Source: Candidatus Eisenbacteria bacterium
GTDB lineage: Bacteria > Eisenbacteria > RBG-16-71-46
Direction: 5' to 3'
Assembly: GCA_020847735.1 (NCBI GenBank)
Contig: JADLBL010000020.1
Span: 494,177-558,176 of the forward strand
DNA length: 64,000 nt
Shown: in pieces, positions 8,003 to 17,400 of the stretch
Layout of the letters: every line of letters starts with the position of its first letter
How positions within the stretch are numbered: the stretch's first letter is position 1
Program-made: the position numbers and the translations under genes
The notes under the pieces: generated by a model
Seen by the model: the letters and a program-made list of their open reading frames with translations, nothing else
What the model was told of the DNA's origin: nothing
Databases searched by the model: none

Positions 8003-8814
8003 AGGCACTCGGGGCCTACCTGGCCTTTCTGACTGCGAACCCGGTCTTCTCGCTCGACGATCTGGCGAAGGTCGCGGGTGGTCGGGACCCGCGCGCCAGG
8101 GCGCGCGAGCGCGTGAAGTACTACGCCGAGACGGGGCGCGTGCGCCGGCTTGCGCGGGAGCTGTATGCGGCGGTGCCGGCGGGGGCGCAGGCGGACAACT
8201 ACGCACCTGACGCGTTTCTCGTGGCGGCAGCGCTGCGCGCGGACGCCGTCTTCAGCCACCACAGCGCGCTCGAGCTGCTGGGAGCCGCGCATAGCGACTG
8301 GAGCGTGTGCACGGCGTACACGGCGGGGACGCCCACGAGCGTGCGCTGGGGTTTGCACACCGCCCGCCTGCTGGCAGCGCCGGCGTCAGCCTTGGGTACG
8401 AAGTGGAGCACCCTCGGCGTGCGCAGCGTGCAGCGCGCGGGGCGGACGCTCCGTGTCACTGGCCCGGAGCGCACCCTCGTCGAAGGCTTCCGCCAGCTGC
8501 GGTGGGTCGGTGGGCTGGAGGAGCTCGCGGAGTCGGCGGGTGGTTTCGCTTCGCTGGATCTCAAGGTCCTGCGTGAGGTCCTCGCGGCCTACGACAAGCG
8601 CTCGCTCTGGGCCGCTGTCGGGTGGTTCCTCGAGCGCCACGCGAAGGCGTTCTACGTCACGCCGGGCGTGCTGGAGGAGTTCGAGAAGCACCGCCCCAAG
8701 GCCCGGCACTACCTGCCGCGCGGGAAGAGAGGCGGCGTATTCGTGCCGCGATGGAACCTCATGTTGCCGCCATCGCTGGTGGCCGAGGGCGGAGCCGGTG
8801 AACCTCTCGCGTGA
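7984..8814 (+). CDS. abiEi: AbiEi-family antitoxin / transcriptional autorepressor
   Basis: The 276-residue antitoxin half of a type IV toxin-antitoxin pair. It has an N-terminal winged-helix DNA-binding region (FSLDDLAKVAGG, then RVKYYAETGRVRRLARELYA), followed by the AbiEi core with PDAFLVAAALRADAVFSHHS and ALELLGAAHSDW, and a C-terminal antitoxin domain. In characterised systems AbiEi counteracts the AbiEii toxin without direct binding and represses its own operon. The ATG at 7984 is chosen because similarity begins there; the open frame upstream is not protein-like. It overlaps abiEii by 17 bases, as expected for a co-translated pair. GC content is a little below that of the flanking chromosome. 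Confidence 0.85.
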   Translation: MATKRQQALGAYLAFLTANPVFSLDDLAKVAGGRDPRARARERVKYYAETGRVRRLARELYAAVPAGAQADNYAPDAFLVAAALRADAVFSHHSALELLGAAHSDWSVCTAYTAGTPTSVRWGLHTARLLAAPASALGTKWSTLGVRSVQRAGRTLRVTGPERTLVEGFRQLRWVGGLEELAESAGGFASLDLKVLREVLAAYDKRSLWAAVGWFLERHAKAFYVTPGVLEEFEKHRPKARHYLPRGKRGGVFVPRWNLMLPPSLVAEGGAGEPLA

Positions 8815-9769
8815 CGTGATCGTCGCCCTGGAGGCGGAGACCGGCTTCCGCGCGACGACCCTGGAGAAGGTGCTGCGCTTGGGCGAGGTGGCTGCAGGGA
8901 TCGCCGAGCACCCCTTCCTCGGCCCGCGGCTCGTGCTCAAGGGCGGCACGGCAATCCAGCTCGCCCTCGGCTCGCCGCTGCGGCTCTCGGTGGATCTCGA
9001 CTTCAACTACGTCGGCGAGCTGGACCGAGAGGCGATGCTGCGCGAGCGGCCGGACGTGGAGGCTGCGCTCGACCGCATCGCGCGCGCGCTCCGGTACGAC
9101 GTATCCCACTCGGCCGACGAGCATGCCGGCAGGAAGTTCTATCTCGGTTACCGCTCTCACGCGGGGTCGCAAGACCGAATCGAGCTGGACGTCAACTACC
9201 AGATGCGGCTGCCCATCGTCACACCCGTCGAGCGCGAGCTTTGGCAACCGGGCAGCACGTCTCGACCGCCGATCCGCTGCGTGGGCGACGAGGAGCTCTG
9301 GGCGGGCAAGATCGCGGCGCTCCTGGACCGCACCATGCCGCGGGATCTGTTCGACGTCGCGCACCTCGCCGAGCGGTCGCCCCGGCTGATCGGCGACGAG
9401 CGATTCGGGAAGATCGTGGTGGCATGGTGCGGGATCCTGCCGCACCCGCTCCACAGCTACGGGTTGAATCGCGTGGACCGCGTGGACGACGCGACTATCA
9501 GCGAGCAGCTTGTGCCGATGCTCGCCGGAGGCTCTCAGCCATCGCGGCCAGATCTCGCGCAGCGGTGCCGCGAGGTGCTTGGGACGCTGCTCGCGCTGAC
9601 CGGGTCTGAAACCGAGTACTGCGATCGCCTGCAGCGGGGAGAACTGAAGCCGGAGCTCGTGTTTGGAGACGGTGATCCACTGGCGGAGCGATTTCGCGGA
9701 CACCCGGCACTGAAGTGGAAGGCAATCAATGCGGGTGAACACGCCCGCCGTCAACCCGGAGGCAACTGA
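8798..9769 (+). CDS. abiEii: AbiEii-family nucleotidyltransferase toxin
   Basis: A 323-residue toxin partner of AbiEi. The GTG start lies within the end of abiEi with a GGGCGGAG ribosome site. Diagnostic residues are present: K48-GGT (motif I of the DNA polymerase beta-like fold), R62-x-S64-x-D66-x-D68 (the S-x-D-x-D catalytic pair) and the downstream ELWAGKIAALLDR...PRDLFDV block typical of AbiEii/AbiGii/MenT-like proteins. Family members are nucleotidyltransferases that use NTP and arrest growth; some MenT members act on tRNA. All catalytic acids are intact, so the toxin looks functional. Role: probable phage defence or maintenance of the surrounding mobile segment. Confidence 0.88.
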   Translation: MNLSRDVIVALEAETGFRATTLEKVLRLGEVAAGIAEHPFLGPRLVLKGGTAIQLALGSPLRLSVDLDFNYVGELDREAMLRERPDVEAALDRIARALRYDVSHSADEHAGRKFYLGYRSHAGSQDRIELDVNYQMRLPIVTPVERELWQPGSTSRPPIRCVGDEELWAGKIAALLDRTMPRDLFDVAHLAERSPRLIGDERFGKIVVAWCGILPHPLHSYGLNRVDRVDDATISEQLVPMLAGGSQPSRPDLAQRCREVLGTLLALTGSETEYCDRLQRGELKPELVFGDGDPLAERFRGHPALKWKAINAGEHARRQPGGN

Positions 9770-9884
9770 GTCCATGCGATCCAAGTTGCCATGGTTGGAA
9801 TGCTCCCGAGAAGTGCCAAACGCTGAGGTTTCCGACTGACTGGCGCAGGGCTACACGAGAACCCTCAACTGGAGGTGCCTTTTC

Positions 9885-10073
9885 ATGAAGATCGCGTGTT
9901 TAAGCTGAAGGCGATTCGAATTCGAAGTCGAACTCAACGAGATGGATTTTCGACGAGCGCCCGTAATCGCCCTTACTTGCCCCGCCTGCGGGAAGTCGAC
10001 AGCAGTTCAGCAGCGGTCAGGCGGTGGGATCGAGATCGCCCTCGACAAGCACCTTGAAAAGGAACGGGGCTGA
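9885..10073 (+). pseudogene. Small zinc-ribbon protein gene interrupted by an in-frame TGA
   Basis: An ATG with a good GGAGG site starts MKIACLS, then a TGA (9906-9908). The same frame stays open for 54 more codons: RRFEFEVELNEMDF, then a segment with TCPACGKSTAVQQ, ending at TGA 10071-10073. The TGA falls exactly where a second cysteine would make C-x2-C, which with the downstream C-x2-C would form a four-cysteine zinc ribbon. The simplest reading is a TGC/TGT-to-TGA nonsense mutation. Re-initiation at the ATG at 9942 would give a 43-residue fragment. The region is distinctly AT-richer than its neighbours and lies next to another broken gene. Confidence 0.45.
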
Positions 10074-10214
10074 GCGCTTCCCTGACCGCCGAGCCAAACA
10101 GTTGGTAGGAGGCCCTGCGAATGCCCTTCCTGGACGCTCATGATCCCCGACCGCTGAGCGGAACCTGCCAACGACTTTGAGACACTCGCTTCTTGAGTTT
10201 ACTGAGCAGCGGCC

Positions 10215-11242
10215 ATGCGTACGGCCGCGGACGTGGGATTCGGGCTCGCGAGGCGCTCGAGCTCCGGATCGGCCTTCACAGTTGGCCCAGGATCGCCGAT
10301 CGTGACCTCGTTCGACTCCGGGGTCGGGATGATTTCGACGCCGAGGGCCGTCGCGCGCGCTGCCGGCGGGTTGATCCACACCGCGCGTGTCGTGAAGGGG
10401 TACATCCATGCCCGCCTCACGAAGGGTGCAGCGCCGGCAACCGTCAAGAACGAGGTGGGAGTGCTTGGCCGCGCCTTCACGTTGGCCTGCCGTTCGGGGC
10501 ACATGCCGCACCGGCCGTACTTGCCGAGCCCGCGCGTCAGCAACGCCCGCACGGGCTTCTTCACCGACGCTGAGGTGCGCACGCTACCGTAGCACCTGCC
10601 CGAGTACATGCGGCCATTCGTCGAGGCGGCGTTCATCACCGGGTGGCGTCGCGGTGAGCTGCGCGGCTTACGCTGGACGCAAGTGGACTGGGAGGGCGGC
10701 ACGATTCGTCTCGAGCGAGTGACCACGAAGTCTGGTGAGCCGCGGTCGTTTCCGTTTGCCGCGCACCCGCGACTGGCAGAGCTGCTGATCGAGCAGCGCG
10801 CAATGACATTGTCGTTCGAGCGAAAACACGAAACGGTCTGCCCGTTGGTCCTCCACCGCCCCGGTCATCAGGTCGCGTGGTACTACGAAGGCTGGCGCAC
10901 CGGGTGCGAGAAGGCCGGCGTCCCAGGTCGACTGTTCCACGATCTGCGGCGTTCCGCTGTGCGCAAGCTCGTTCGAGCCGGCGCCTCCGAGTAGGTAGCC
11001 ATGTCCATCACCGGCCACAAGACGCGCTCGGTGTTCGACCGCTACCACATCGTTTCGTCGAACGATCAGATCGAGGCGGTGAAGAAACTCGCGATCCTGC
11101 ACGGTGCCGTTGTTGCAGAGCAGCGCAAAGTCGTCGCGATCAACGAAGTGCGCGCCACGAGAAGAGGGACAATACAGGGGACAATCGAGGGACAGTGGCC
11201 CTCGGAATCGTTCGCAAGTCCCTGCGACGCAATGGAGGCAGC
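10215..11242 (+). pseudogene. Tyrosine-recombinase integrase with two in-frame stops
   Basis: One continuous reading frame encodes a phage-type integrase but is cut by TAG at 10590-10592 and TAG at 10992-10994. The SAM-like core-binding part is recognisable (KGAAPATVKNEVGVLGRAFT, then ARTGFFTDAEVRTLP). The catalytic domain carries the expected set: arginine in ITGWRRGEL, lysine in TTKSGEP, HDLRR, TGHKTRSVFD and the nucleophile in DRYHIVS. The stops replace expected charged residues in well-conserved places (before HLPEYMRPF and in GASE-stop-VAMSITGH). The N-terminus is degenerate, and the frame runs on into the tRNA-Glu gene without its own stop. It is the integrase of the element inserted at tRNA-Glu, now inactive unless amber codons are read through. 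Confidence 0.85.
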
Positions 11243-11318
11243 TGGCGTCCCCAACGGGATTCGAACCCGTGTTACCGCCGTGAAAGGGCGGTGTCCTAGG
11301 CCTCTAGACGATGGGGAC
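11243..11318 (-). tRNA. tRNA-Glu (anticodon UUC)
   Basis: Read on the minus strand, the 76 bases fold as a standard cloverleaf: acceptor GTCCCCA pairing with TGGGGAC, a five-base-pair anticodon stem CCGCC/GGCGG around the loop CTTTCAC (anticodon TTC), a T arm ACGGG-TTCGAAT-CCCGT, discriminator G and an encoded CCA. The 3' end faces the broken integrase, the usual arrangement when a tRNA gene is the integration site. Confidence 0.95.
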
Positions 11319-11461
11319 GCAGGCAGGGCTTGCGCGCGCGAAGGGCGCGGCTCCGTTGTCCGGCAGCGGCCGCGCAACATAGCCTCGCGCCGCGCGAACG
11401 GCAAGCTCACCGCGCGTCGCGCCTCCCGCGCCCGCCGCGCTCGCGCCGATCCGGCGCAGAG

Positions 11462-13534
11462 TCAGTTCGCGCGCGTCTTCGCGATCACCACGACGCGCGC
11501 TTCGCGCACGCCGGGCTGGCCGAGCACGCGATCGGCGGCGCGCTCGGCGCTGGGGGAGTCGCCGAAGTTGCCGAGCACGACGCGGAACATCGTCGCGCCG
11601 TCCGAGGTGTTGCGCACCACGCGACCGGACAGGCCGGTGAGGTCGGCGAGCCGGGCGCTCTCCTCGCCGGCGCGGCTCTCGTCGAGATAGTTGCCCACCG
11701 CGATGCCGTAGATGTTGGCCGCCTCGTGACGGGCCGCAGCCTCGGGCGTGACCGTTCGTGCGGACGCGGCGGTTGGTGACGCAGCGGCCGCCGGCGTTGG
11801 CGTCCGGGTCGTGCGTCCGGCGGGCGCGGCGCTCCTGGGGGCGGCGCCGATCGCGGCGGCACCGCTCGACGAGGCGGGCGTTTCCGTCGCGACGCGCGCC
11901 GAGCTGTCGGCGATCGCGGGGTCGGTGGCGGATGCCGCGTTTCCGGGCGCCTGCCCTCCGGTCGGCCCGCTCGCCAGTTGCGCGGCGTCGGACGCCGCGT
12001 GCGGTCGCGGCGAACCGCCCGGCAGCGGAAGGTTTATGAGCCCGAAGCGCTGCGTGAGGACCACGGCCATCAGCACGACGGCGATCGCGGCGATTCCGAT
12101 CATCCACGGAACGGCGCCGCGGTAGCGCGATTCCTCGGCAAGTCCGGCGTCGAGTCCCGAGCGCAGGCTCGGCGGCGGCGCGGGAAAGCCGGGCCGTGGG
12201 GCCGGAGACTCGGCCGCCGCTGCCGGGTACGGCGGCACGGGAAGCCGAAGCGGCGGGGGTGGCGCTGCGGCGGAAGGGGATTGCAACGCCGATGCGGCGG
12301 CGGGCGGCGGAGCGGGCACGGGCGGCTCGAGGCCGCCTTCGCGTGCGCGCAGGCGGGCCTTCATCAGCTCGCTCGCGGGGGTGTTCCAGACCTGAAGGTC
12401 CTCGCGCAGCACCGGCTCGACCCGGTCCTCGGGCTTTTCGTGCGGCCCGGGCGACCAGGCGGGCGGCGCTTCCGCGTGCGGTGAAGGCGAGTGCGATTGC
12501 GGCGGTTTCGGCAAGGGGAAGGGTGCCGAAGGCGCTGCAGGCGGGGTTGCCGCCGCGCGCGAAACGGTCACGTTCGAAGGCGGCGCGTCCGCAACGTCGA
12601 AAGGTCCGACTTCGGCCTGCGGCGCGGTCGCGACGGGCGCTTCGGCCGCCGTGCCCGACGGCGCGCCGAGCGCGGCGGCCATCTCGGCGGCCGTGGGCAG
12701 TTTGGGCGCCTGCGGCGCGAGCACGCTGCTGAACTCGGCCTCCTGCCGGGCGGCGTTCACGTGCTCGCTCGTCACGCTCGAGGCGTTCTCGCTGAACGCG
12801 GTGATCATCGCCTGCGCGGCGATGGTGTTGATCTCGCGCGGAATGCCGTGCGTGACGCGGTAGACCTCGCGACAGGTCTCGGGGGGGAAGGTCGTCCAGG
12901 CGTTTCCGCCGGCGACCGAGATGCGGTGGTGGATGTAGCCGGCCGTCTCCTCGGGCGAGAGCGGGTTCAACCGGTAGTGCACGGTGATCCGCTGCCGGAG
13001 CTGGCGCAGCTCGGGGCGGCCGAGGCGCGCTTCGAGTTCGGGCTGGGCGACGAGGAAGATCTGCAGCAGCTTCTCGCCCTGCACCTCGAGGTTCGAGAGC
13101 AGGCGGATTTCCTCGAGCAGGTCGGTGGCCAGGTTCTGCGCCTCGTCGAGCAGCAGCACGGCGTGCTCGCCGCGCGCGCGCAGCGACAGCAGGTGACGTT
13201 CGAGCAGCGCGAGCATCTTGGGTTTGCTGACGTCGGCGGGCAGGGCGACGCCGAAGCGCAGGCAGATCTCCTCGAGCAGCTCCGAGCGGGTCAGCGCCGA
13301 GTTGGTGATGAGCGCGACGCTGACCTGCGCGCCCCATTCGGCGAGCGCGTCGTAAAGCGCCGTGGTCTTGCCGGTTCCGACCTCGCCGGTGATGAGCACG
13401 AACGGCTCGCGGTTCTCGATCCCGTAGCGCAGGTGCGCGCGCGCCTCCTGATGCTCCCGGCTGGGATACAGGAAGCGCATCTGGTGTCCCGCGGGGAACG
13501 GGTTTTCGCGCAGTCCGAAGTGCTTTTCGAACAT
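11462..13534 (-). CDS. ExeA/GspA-type AAA ATPase with a transmembrane segment and C-terminal SPOR domain
   Basis: A 690-residue membrane-anchored ATPase. Residues 1-270 are an ExeA-type AAA domain: the family opening FEKHFGLRENPFP, Walker A GEVGTGKTT (50-58), Walker B VLLLDEAQ and arginine-finger region. A proline/alanine-rich linker (about 290-460) leads to one transmembrane helix (WMIGIAAIAVVLMAVVLTQ). After another linker, the last about 80 residues are a SPOR domain (IYGIAVGNYLDES...FRVVLGNFGD), which binds denuded glycan strands of peptidoglycan. ExeA/GspA proteins help push secretin complexes through the cell wall; the SPOR domain here would replace the peptidoglycan-binding domain of GspA. 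Function in a secretin or pilus assembly system is inferred. Confidence 0.85.
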   Translation of the reverse strand: MFEKHFGLRENPFPAGHQMRFLYPSREHQEARAHLRYGIENREPFVLITGEVGTGKTTALYDALAEWGAQVSVALITNSALTRSELLEEICLRFGVALPADVSKPKMLALLERHLLSLRARGEHAVLLLDEAQNLATDLLEEIRLLSNLEVQGEKLLQIFLVAQPELEARLGRPELRQLRQRITVHYRLNPLSPEETAGYIHHRISVAGGNAWTTFPPETCREVYRVTHGIPREINTIAAQAMITAFSENASSVTSEHVNAARQEAEFSSVLAPQAPKLPTAAEMAAALGAPSGTAAEAPVATAPQAEVGPFDVADAPPSNVTVSRAAATPPAAPSAPFPLPKPPQSHSPSPHAEAPPAWSPGPHEKPEDRVEPVLREDLQVWNTPASELMKARLRAREGGLEPPVPAPPPAAASALQSPSAAAPPPPLRLPVPPYPAAAAESPAPRPGFPAPPPSLRSGLDAGLAEESRYRGAVPWMIGIAAIAVVLMAVVLTQRFGLINLPLPGGSPRPHAASDAAQLASGPTGGQAPGNAASATDPAIADSSARVATETPASSSGAAAIGAAPRSAAPAGRTTRTPTPAAAASPTAASARTVTPEAAARHEAANIYGIAVGNYLDESRAGEESARLADLTGLSGRVVRNTSDGATMFRVVLGNFGDSPSAERAADRVLGQPGVREARVVVIAKTRAN

Positions 13535-13694
13535 CCGTCGCTCTCGTGAGTTGTCGGCCGGCCGGGTCGAGTCTGCCGCACGGGTTATCGGCGGCCCGTG
13601 CCGCGCGCTTGCGCAACCATTGGCGGCCCGCTGGGGACGGGCCGAACCGCAGGCTCCGGCGGGCCGGGGGCGACCGGCGCCGGAGCCCGAAAGA

Positions 13695-14249
13695 TCATTT
13701 CTCGGCGGGCAGCAGCTCGCCGATCGTGAACAACGGCGTGAACGGGTAGCCGCGCTGCTGGAAGATCTGCGACGCTCCCTGCCCGCGGTCCACCACCGCG
13801 AGCACGCGGACGACCTCGGCCTTGTACGACTCGGCGGCTTCGGCGGCGATCAGCGCGCTCTCGCCGCTGGTGATGACGTCGTCGAGGATCGCGACGCGCT
13901 TGTGGCCCGCGAGGTTGCCCTCGACCTGCCCGCGCATGCCGTGGTCCTTGGACATCTTGCGCACCAGGAAGCCCTCGAGCGGACGGCCCATCTCGTGGCT
14001 CCACCACATGACGCCGGCGACCAGCGGGTCGGCCCCGAGCGTGAGCCCGCCGACGGCGGTCACCTCGTCGTTCTCGAGCTGCTCCCAGAAGAGTTTGGCG
14101 ACGAGCTTGAGGCCCTCCGGGTGCAGGCTCGTCTTGCGGACGTCAATGTAGTAGTTCGACGTGGCCCCTGAGCTGAGGACGAACTCGCCGAAGCGCATCG
14201 AGCGTTCGAGCAGCATGCGGCGGAGCCGTTCGCGAATGTTCTCGGACAT
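13695..14249 (-). CDS. pyrE: Orotate phosphoribosyltransferase
   Basis: A 184-residue cytosolic enzyme of pyrimidine synthesis: orotate + PRPP gives orotidine monophosphate + pyrophosphate. It has the N-terminal SGATSNYYIDVRKT substrate loop, the flexible catalytic loop LVRKMSKDHGM, and the PRPP-binding motif VAILDDVITSGESAL. Its length is normal for the short form of the family. It is transcribed away from the subtilase gene and toward the ExeA-SPOR gene, 160 bases ahead of it. No attenuator or PyrR site is apparent. Confidence 0.93.
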   Translation of the reverse strand: MSENIRERLRRMLLERSMRFGEFVLSSGATSNYYIDVRKTSLHPEGLKLVAKLFWEQLENDEVTAVGGLTLGADPLVAGVMWWSHEMGRPLEGFLVRKMSKDHGMRGQVEGNLAGHKRVAILDDVITSGESALIAAEAAESYKAEVVRVLAVVDRGQGASQIFQQRGYPFTPLFTIGELLPAEK

Positions 14250-14452
14250 GATTTCCGTGGGTCAGGAGGTGGGGTTTCCGGTCGCGCCGGCCGCGCGGTG
14301 GCTCGAAGTCGGCGCGAGTGTGCGTGCGTCGCCGCGCGCCCGTCAAGCGGCCGGCCCCCGAATCGGCGCTCGCGCCCGATCGCCCGCGACCGGTACACTT
14401 TTCGGTGCCCGCGCCCGGCGGGGAAGCGCCCCGCGGGCGGAGCCCACCGACG

Positions 14453-17400
14453 ATGCGCAAGACACCCGCCCTCCTTTATATGTGCCTGCTGGCGCTGCCG
14501 GCCGCGCCGGCGGCCGCCAGGCTCGGGCTGCCGGTCGTGAGCGCCGGCGCCGCCTCGCCGGGCGTGCCCAGCTACGCGGGCGACGTCGTCGAGCTGCGGC
14601 TCACGGCGGACGCGGCGCGCGCGGCGCACGCGCGCGCCGCGGGCCCGACGCGCGCGATCCAGTCCTTGCGCCTCGGCCTGGCGTCGGTGGACGCCGCGGC
14701 CGCCTCGCTCGGCGGCTGTATCTTCGAGCCGGAGTTCGCGGGCGAGACTCCGCCGGAGGATCCGGGCGAGACCGACTTCACCGCCTTCTGGCTCGTGCAC
14801 CTGCCGGCGGGCGCTGGGCTCGAGGACGCGCTGGAGCGCTTCCGCGTCGCTTCGGGTGTCGCGCTCGCGCTGCCGGTCGCGACGGTGCCGGCGACCGCGC
14901 TGCCCGACGACTCCCTGTTCACGAGTCAGGCGTGGCTCTATCAGTCCGACGGACGCGGACACGACATCGGCGCGCCCGAGGCCTGGGACGTCGAGAGCGG
15001 CGACACGTCCATCGTGGTCGCGATCATTGACACGGGAGTGCTGCCCTACCATCCCGACCTCGGCGGCTCCGGGCCGGGCTACGGTCAGATGTGGATCAAC
15101 TGGGCCGAGGCCGCGGGGCTTCCCGGCGTGGACGACGACGGCAACGGCTTCGTGGACGACTGGCGGGGCTGGGACTTCGTCTCGAAGGCGTTCACGGCCG
15201 CCGCCGCCGGCGAGGACCGGCAGGACGCCGACAACGACCCCAACGATTTCGCCGGCCACGGCACCGCGGTCGCGGGCATCGTCGGCGCGGCGGTGGACAA
15301 CGCGCTCGGCATCGCGGGCGTCGCTCCGAAGGTGCGGCTCATGCCGCTGCGCATCGCCTGGCAGCCGGCGGGCTTCCCGCAGCCGGTGGCCGACGTGAGC
15401 ATGACCTACGCGGCGCAGGCGATCCGCTACGCGACGCGCATGGGGGCAAGCGTCATCAACGCCTCGTGGGCGTCGGTGGACTCGGCGGGCAGCGGCTTCG
15501 GGGCGGCGGTCACGGCGGCGACGCGCGCCGGCATCGCGATCGCCAACGCCTCGGGCAACAACTTCTCGCCCGCCTACCTCGGACAGCGCGACGACGTCGT
15601 CTCGGTCGCGGCCACGGACTCGAACGACGTGGTGCAGACCTTCTCGGTCTTCGGCACGTGGGTGGACCTGTGCGCGCAGGGCACGGGGGTGATCTCGACG
15701 TTCGTGAACCGCGCCGCGGGCACCGACAGCGTGCTGTCGTACCGCCAGCCGGGCTATCGCGCGGCGCTGGGTGGCACGTCGTTCTCGGCGCCCCAGGTCG
15801 CGGGCACGATGGCGCTGCTGCAGGCGCAACGCCGGGCGCAGGGGTTCGATCCCTACACGCCGCAGGGGCTGCTCGCGCGCCTGCGCGAGACGGCGGACGA
15901 CATCCGCGCGATCAATCCCGCGCGCGTCAACTACGGTGTCGGGCGGTTGAACGCCTACCGCGCGCTGACCGACCGGCCCATGACCTCCGCGGTGCGGACG
16001 CTGGCCCAGGCGGTCGGCGCCCCGGTCGTTCTGCGAGCCAACACCGGCGTCACGCGCGTCGTGTACGCCTTCACGAACCAGCAACTCGTCGCGTTCGACG
16101 GCGCGAGCGCAGACACGGCGTGGAGCGTCTCGCTCCCGGCCGCGCCGGTCGGGCAGATCGCGGCCGCGGATTTCCTCGATGGCGCGGGCCCGCGCGTCCT
16201 GGTCGGCACCACGGCCGGAACGGTGCTCGCCTACGACGAGAACGGACTGCCGATCCCGGGCGCGCCCGTCGGAACGCCGGGCGGAAGCCTCACGGCCGGT
16301 CTCGCCGCCGGCGACCTCGACGGCGACGGACGGCCGGAGGTGGTGGCGGGAACTCTCGGCGGGCGGATCGGTGCGTGGAATTCACTCGGCGGGATGCTGG
16401 ACAACTTTCCGCTCGATCTCGGCGTGATCGGCTCGACGGCGATGGCGCTGGCGGATCTCGACGGTCAGCCGGGCAGGGAGATCGTCGTCTGGAGCGGTGA
16501 CGGCGGCTTGCACGCGCTGCGCTTCGACGGCAACGAGGCCGCGGGCTGGCCCTGGGCGGGGCCCCTGCCCGGTCGCGCTCCGGTGGTCGCGCGCTTCGCC
16601 GGACCGGGGGCGGCGCCGACGGTGATCGCGGCTTCGGGCTCGTCCGTCACCGCGCTCGCCGCCGACGGCTCGGTGCGCTGGAGCCTGACGCTGCCCGCGA
16701 GCGTCACGGCCGATCCGGCCCTCGGCGATCTGGATGGCGATGGCCTCGACGAAATCGTCCTGCTCACCGGCGCGACGATCACGGTCCTCGACTCGAGCGG
16801 CGTCGCACTGCCCGCACGCGCGCCGCAGTCGGTGCCCGGCGCGCCGGCGGGCGTTCCGCTCGTGGGTCCGTTCCGCGCCGGACGCGGGGCCGGGATCGGC
16901 GCGCGGCTGCCGGGCGGCTACTACTGCTGGGACGACAGCGGCGCGGTCGTCGCCGGCTTCCCCAAGCCCGGTCTCGCCGGCGCGTTCGCCGCCCTGGCCG
17001 ACCTGCGGGGCGACGGCGCCACGCGCATCGCCGCGGGCACCGGGCTCGGCGACTCGATTGTCTATGCCTTCGACGCGGGAGCTTCGAGCTGGACGGATTC
17101 GCTCGCCTACTGGCCGGCCGTTCGCGGCGACGACGCCCGCAGCGGCGCGCGCACGTTTCCGGTGGGCCCGCCGCTCTACGACCGCATCCGTCCTGCGCCC
17201 GCGACCGGCGTGGTCGCGGGCGCCGCCTCGTCCAGCAGCGCCTGGGTGCGCTGGATCTCGAGCGGCGACGACAGCCTCGCGGGCCGGGCGAGCGCGGTGC
17301 TGGTGCGCTGCGAGGACCAGTCCGGCGGTTTCGGCGTGGACGTGCCGCGATCCTCGGCGGCGCCGCCGGGGCAGCCCGACAGCCTGCTGGTGCCGCTGCT

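Noticed and set aside
9911..9926. GATTCGAATTCGAA as an attachment-site copy of the tRNA T-arm
   Set aside because: Only GATTCGAA is shared with the tRNA; flanking bases differ and the sequence lies within the zinc-ribbon reading frame.
11243..11318. Protein-coding continuation of the integrase frame through the tRNA
   Set aside because: The peptide GIRTRVTAVKGRCPRPLDDG is the usual artefact of translating a tRNA-Glu gene antisense. The integrase has simply lost its own stop at the insertion junction.
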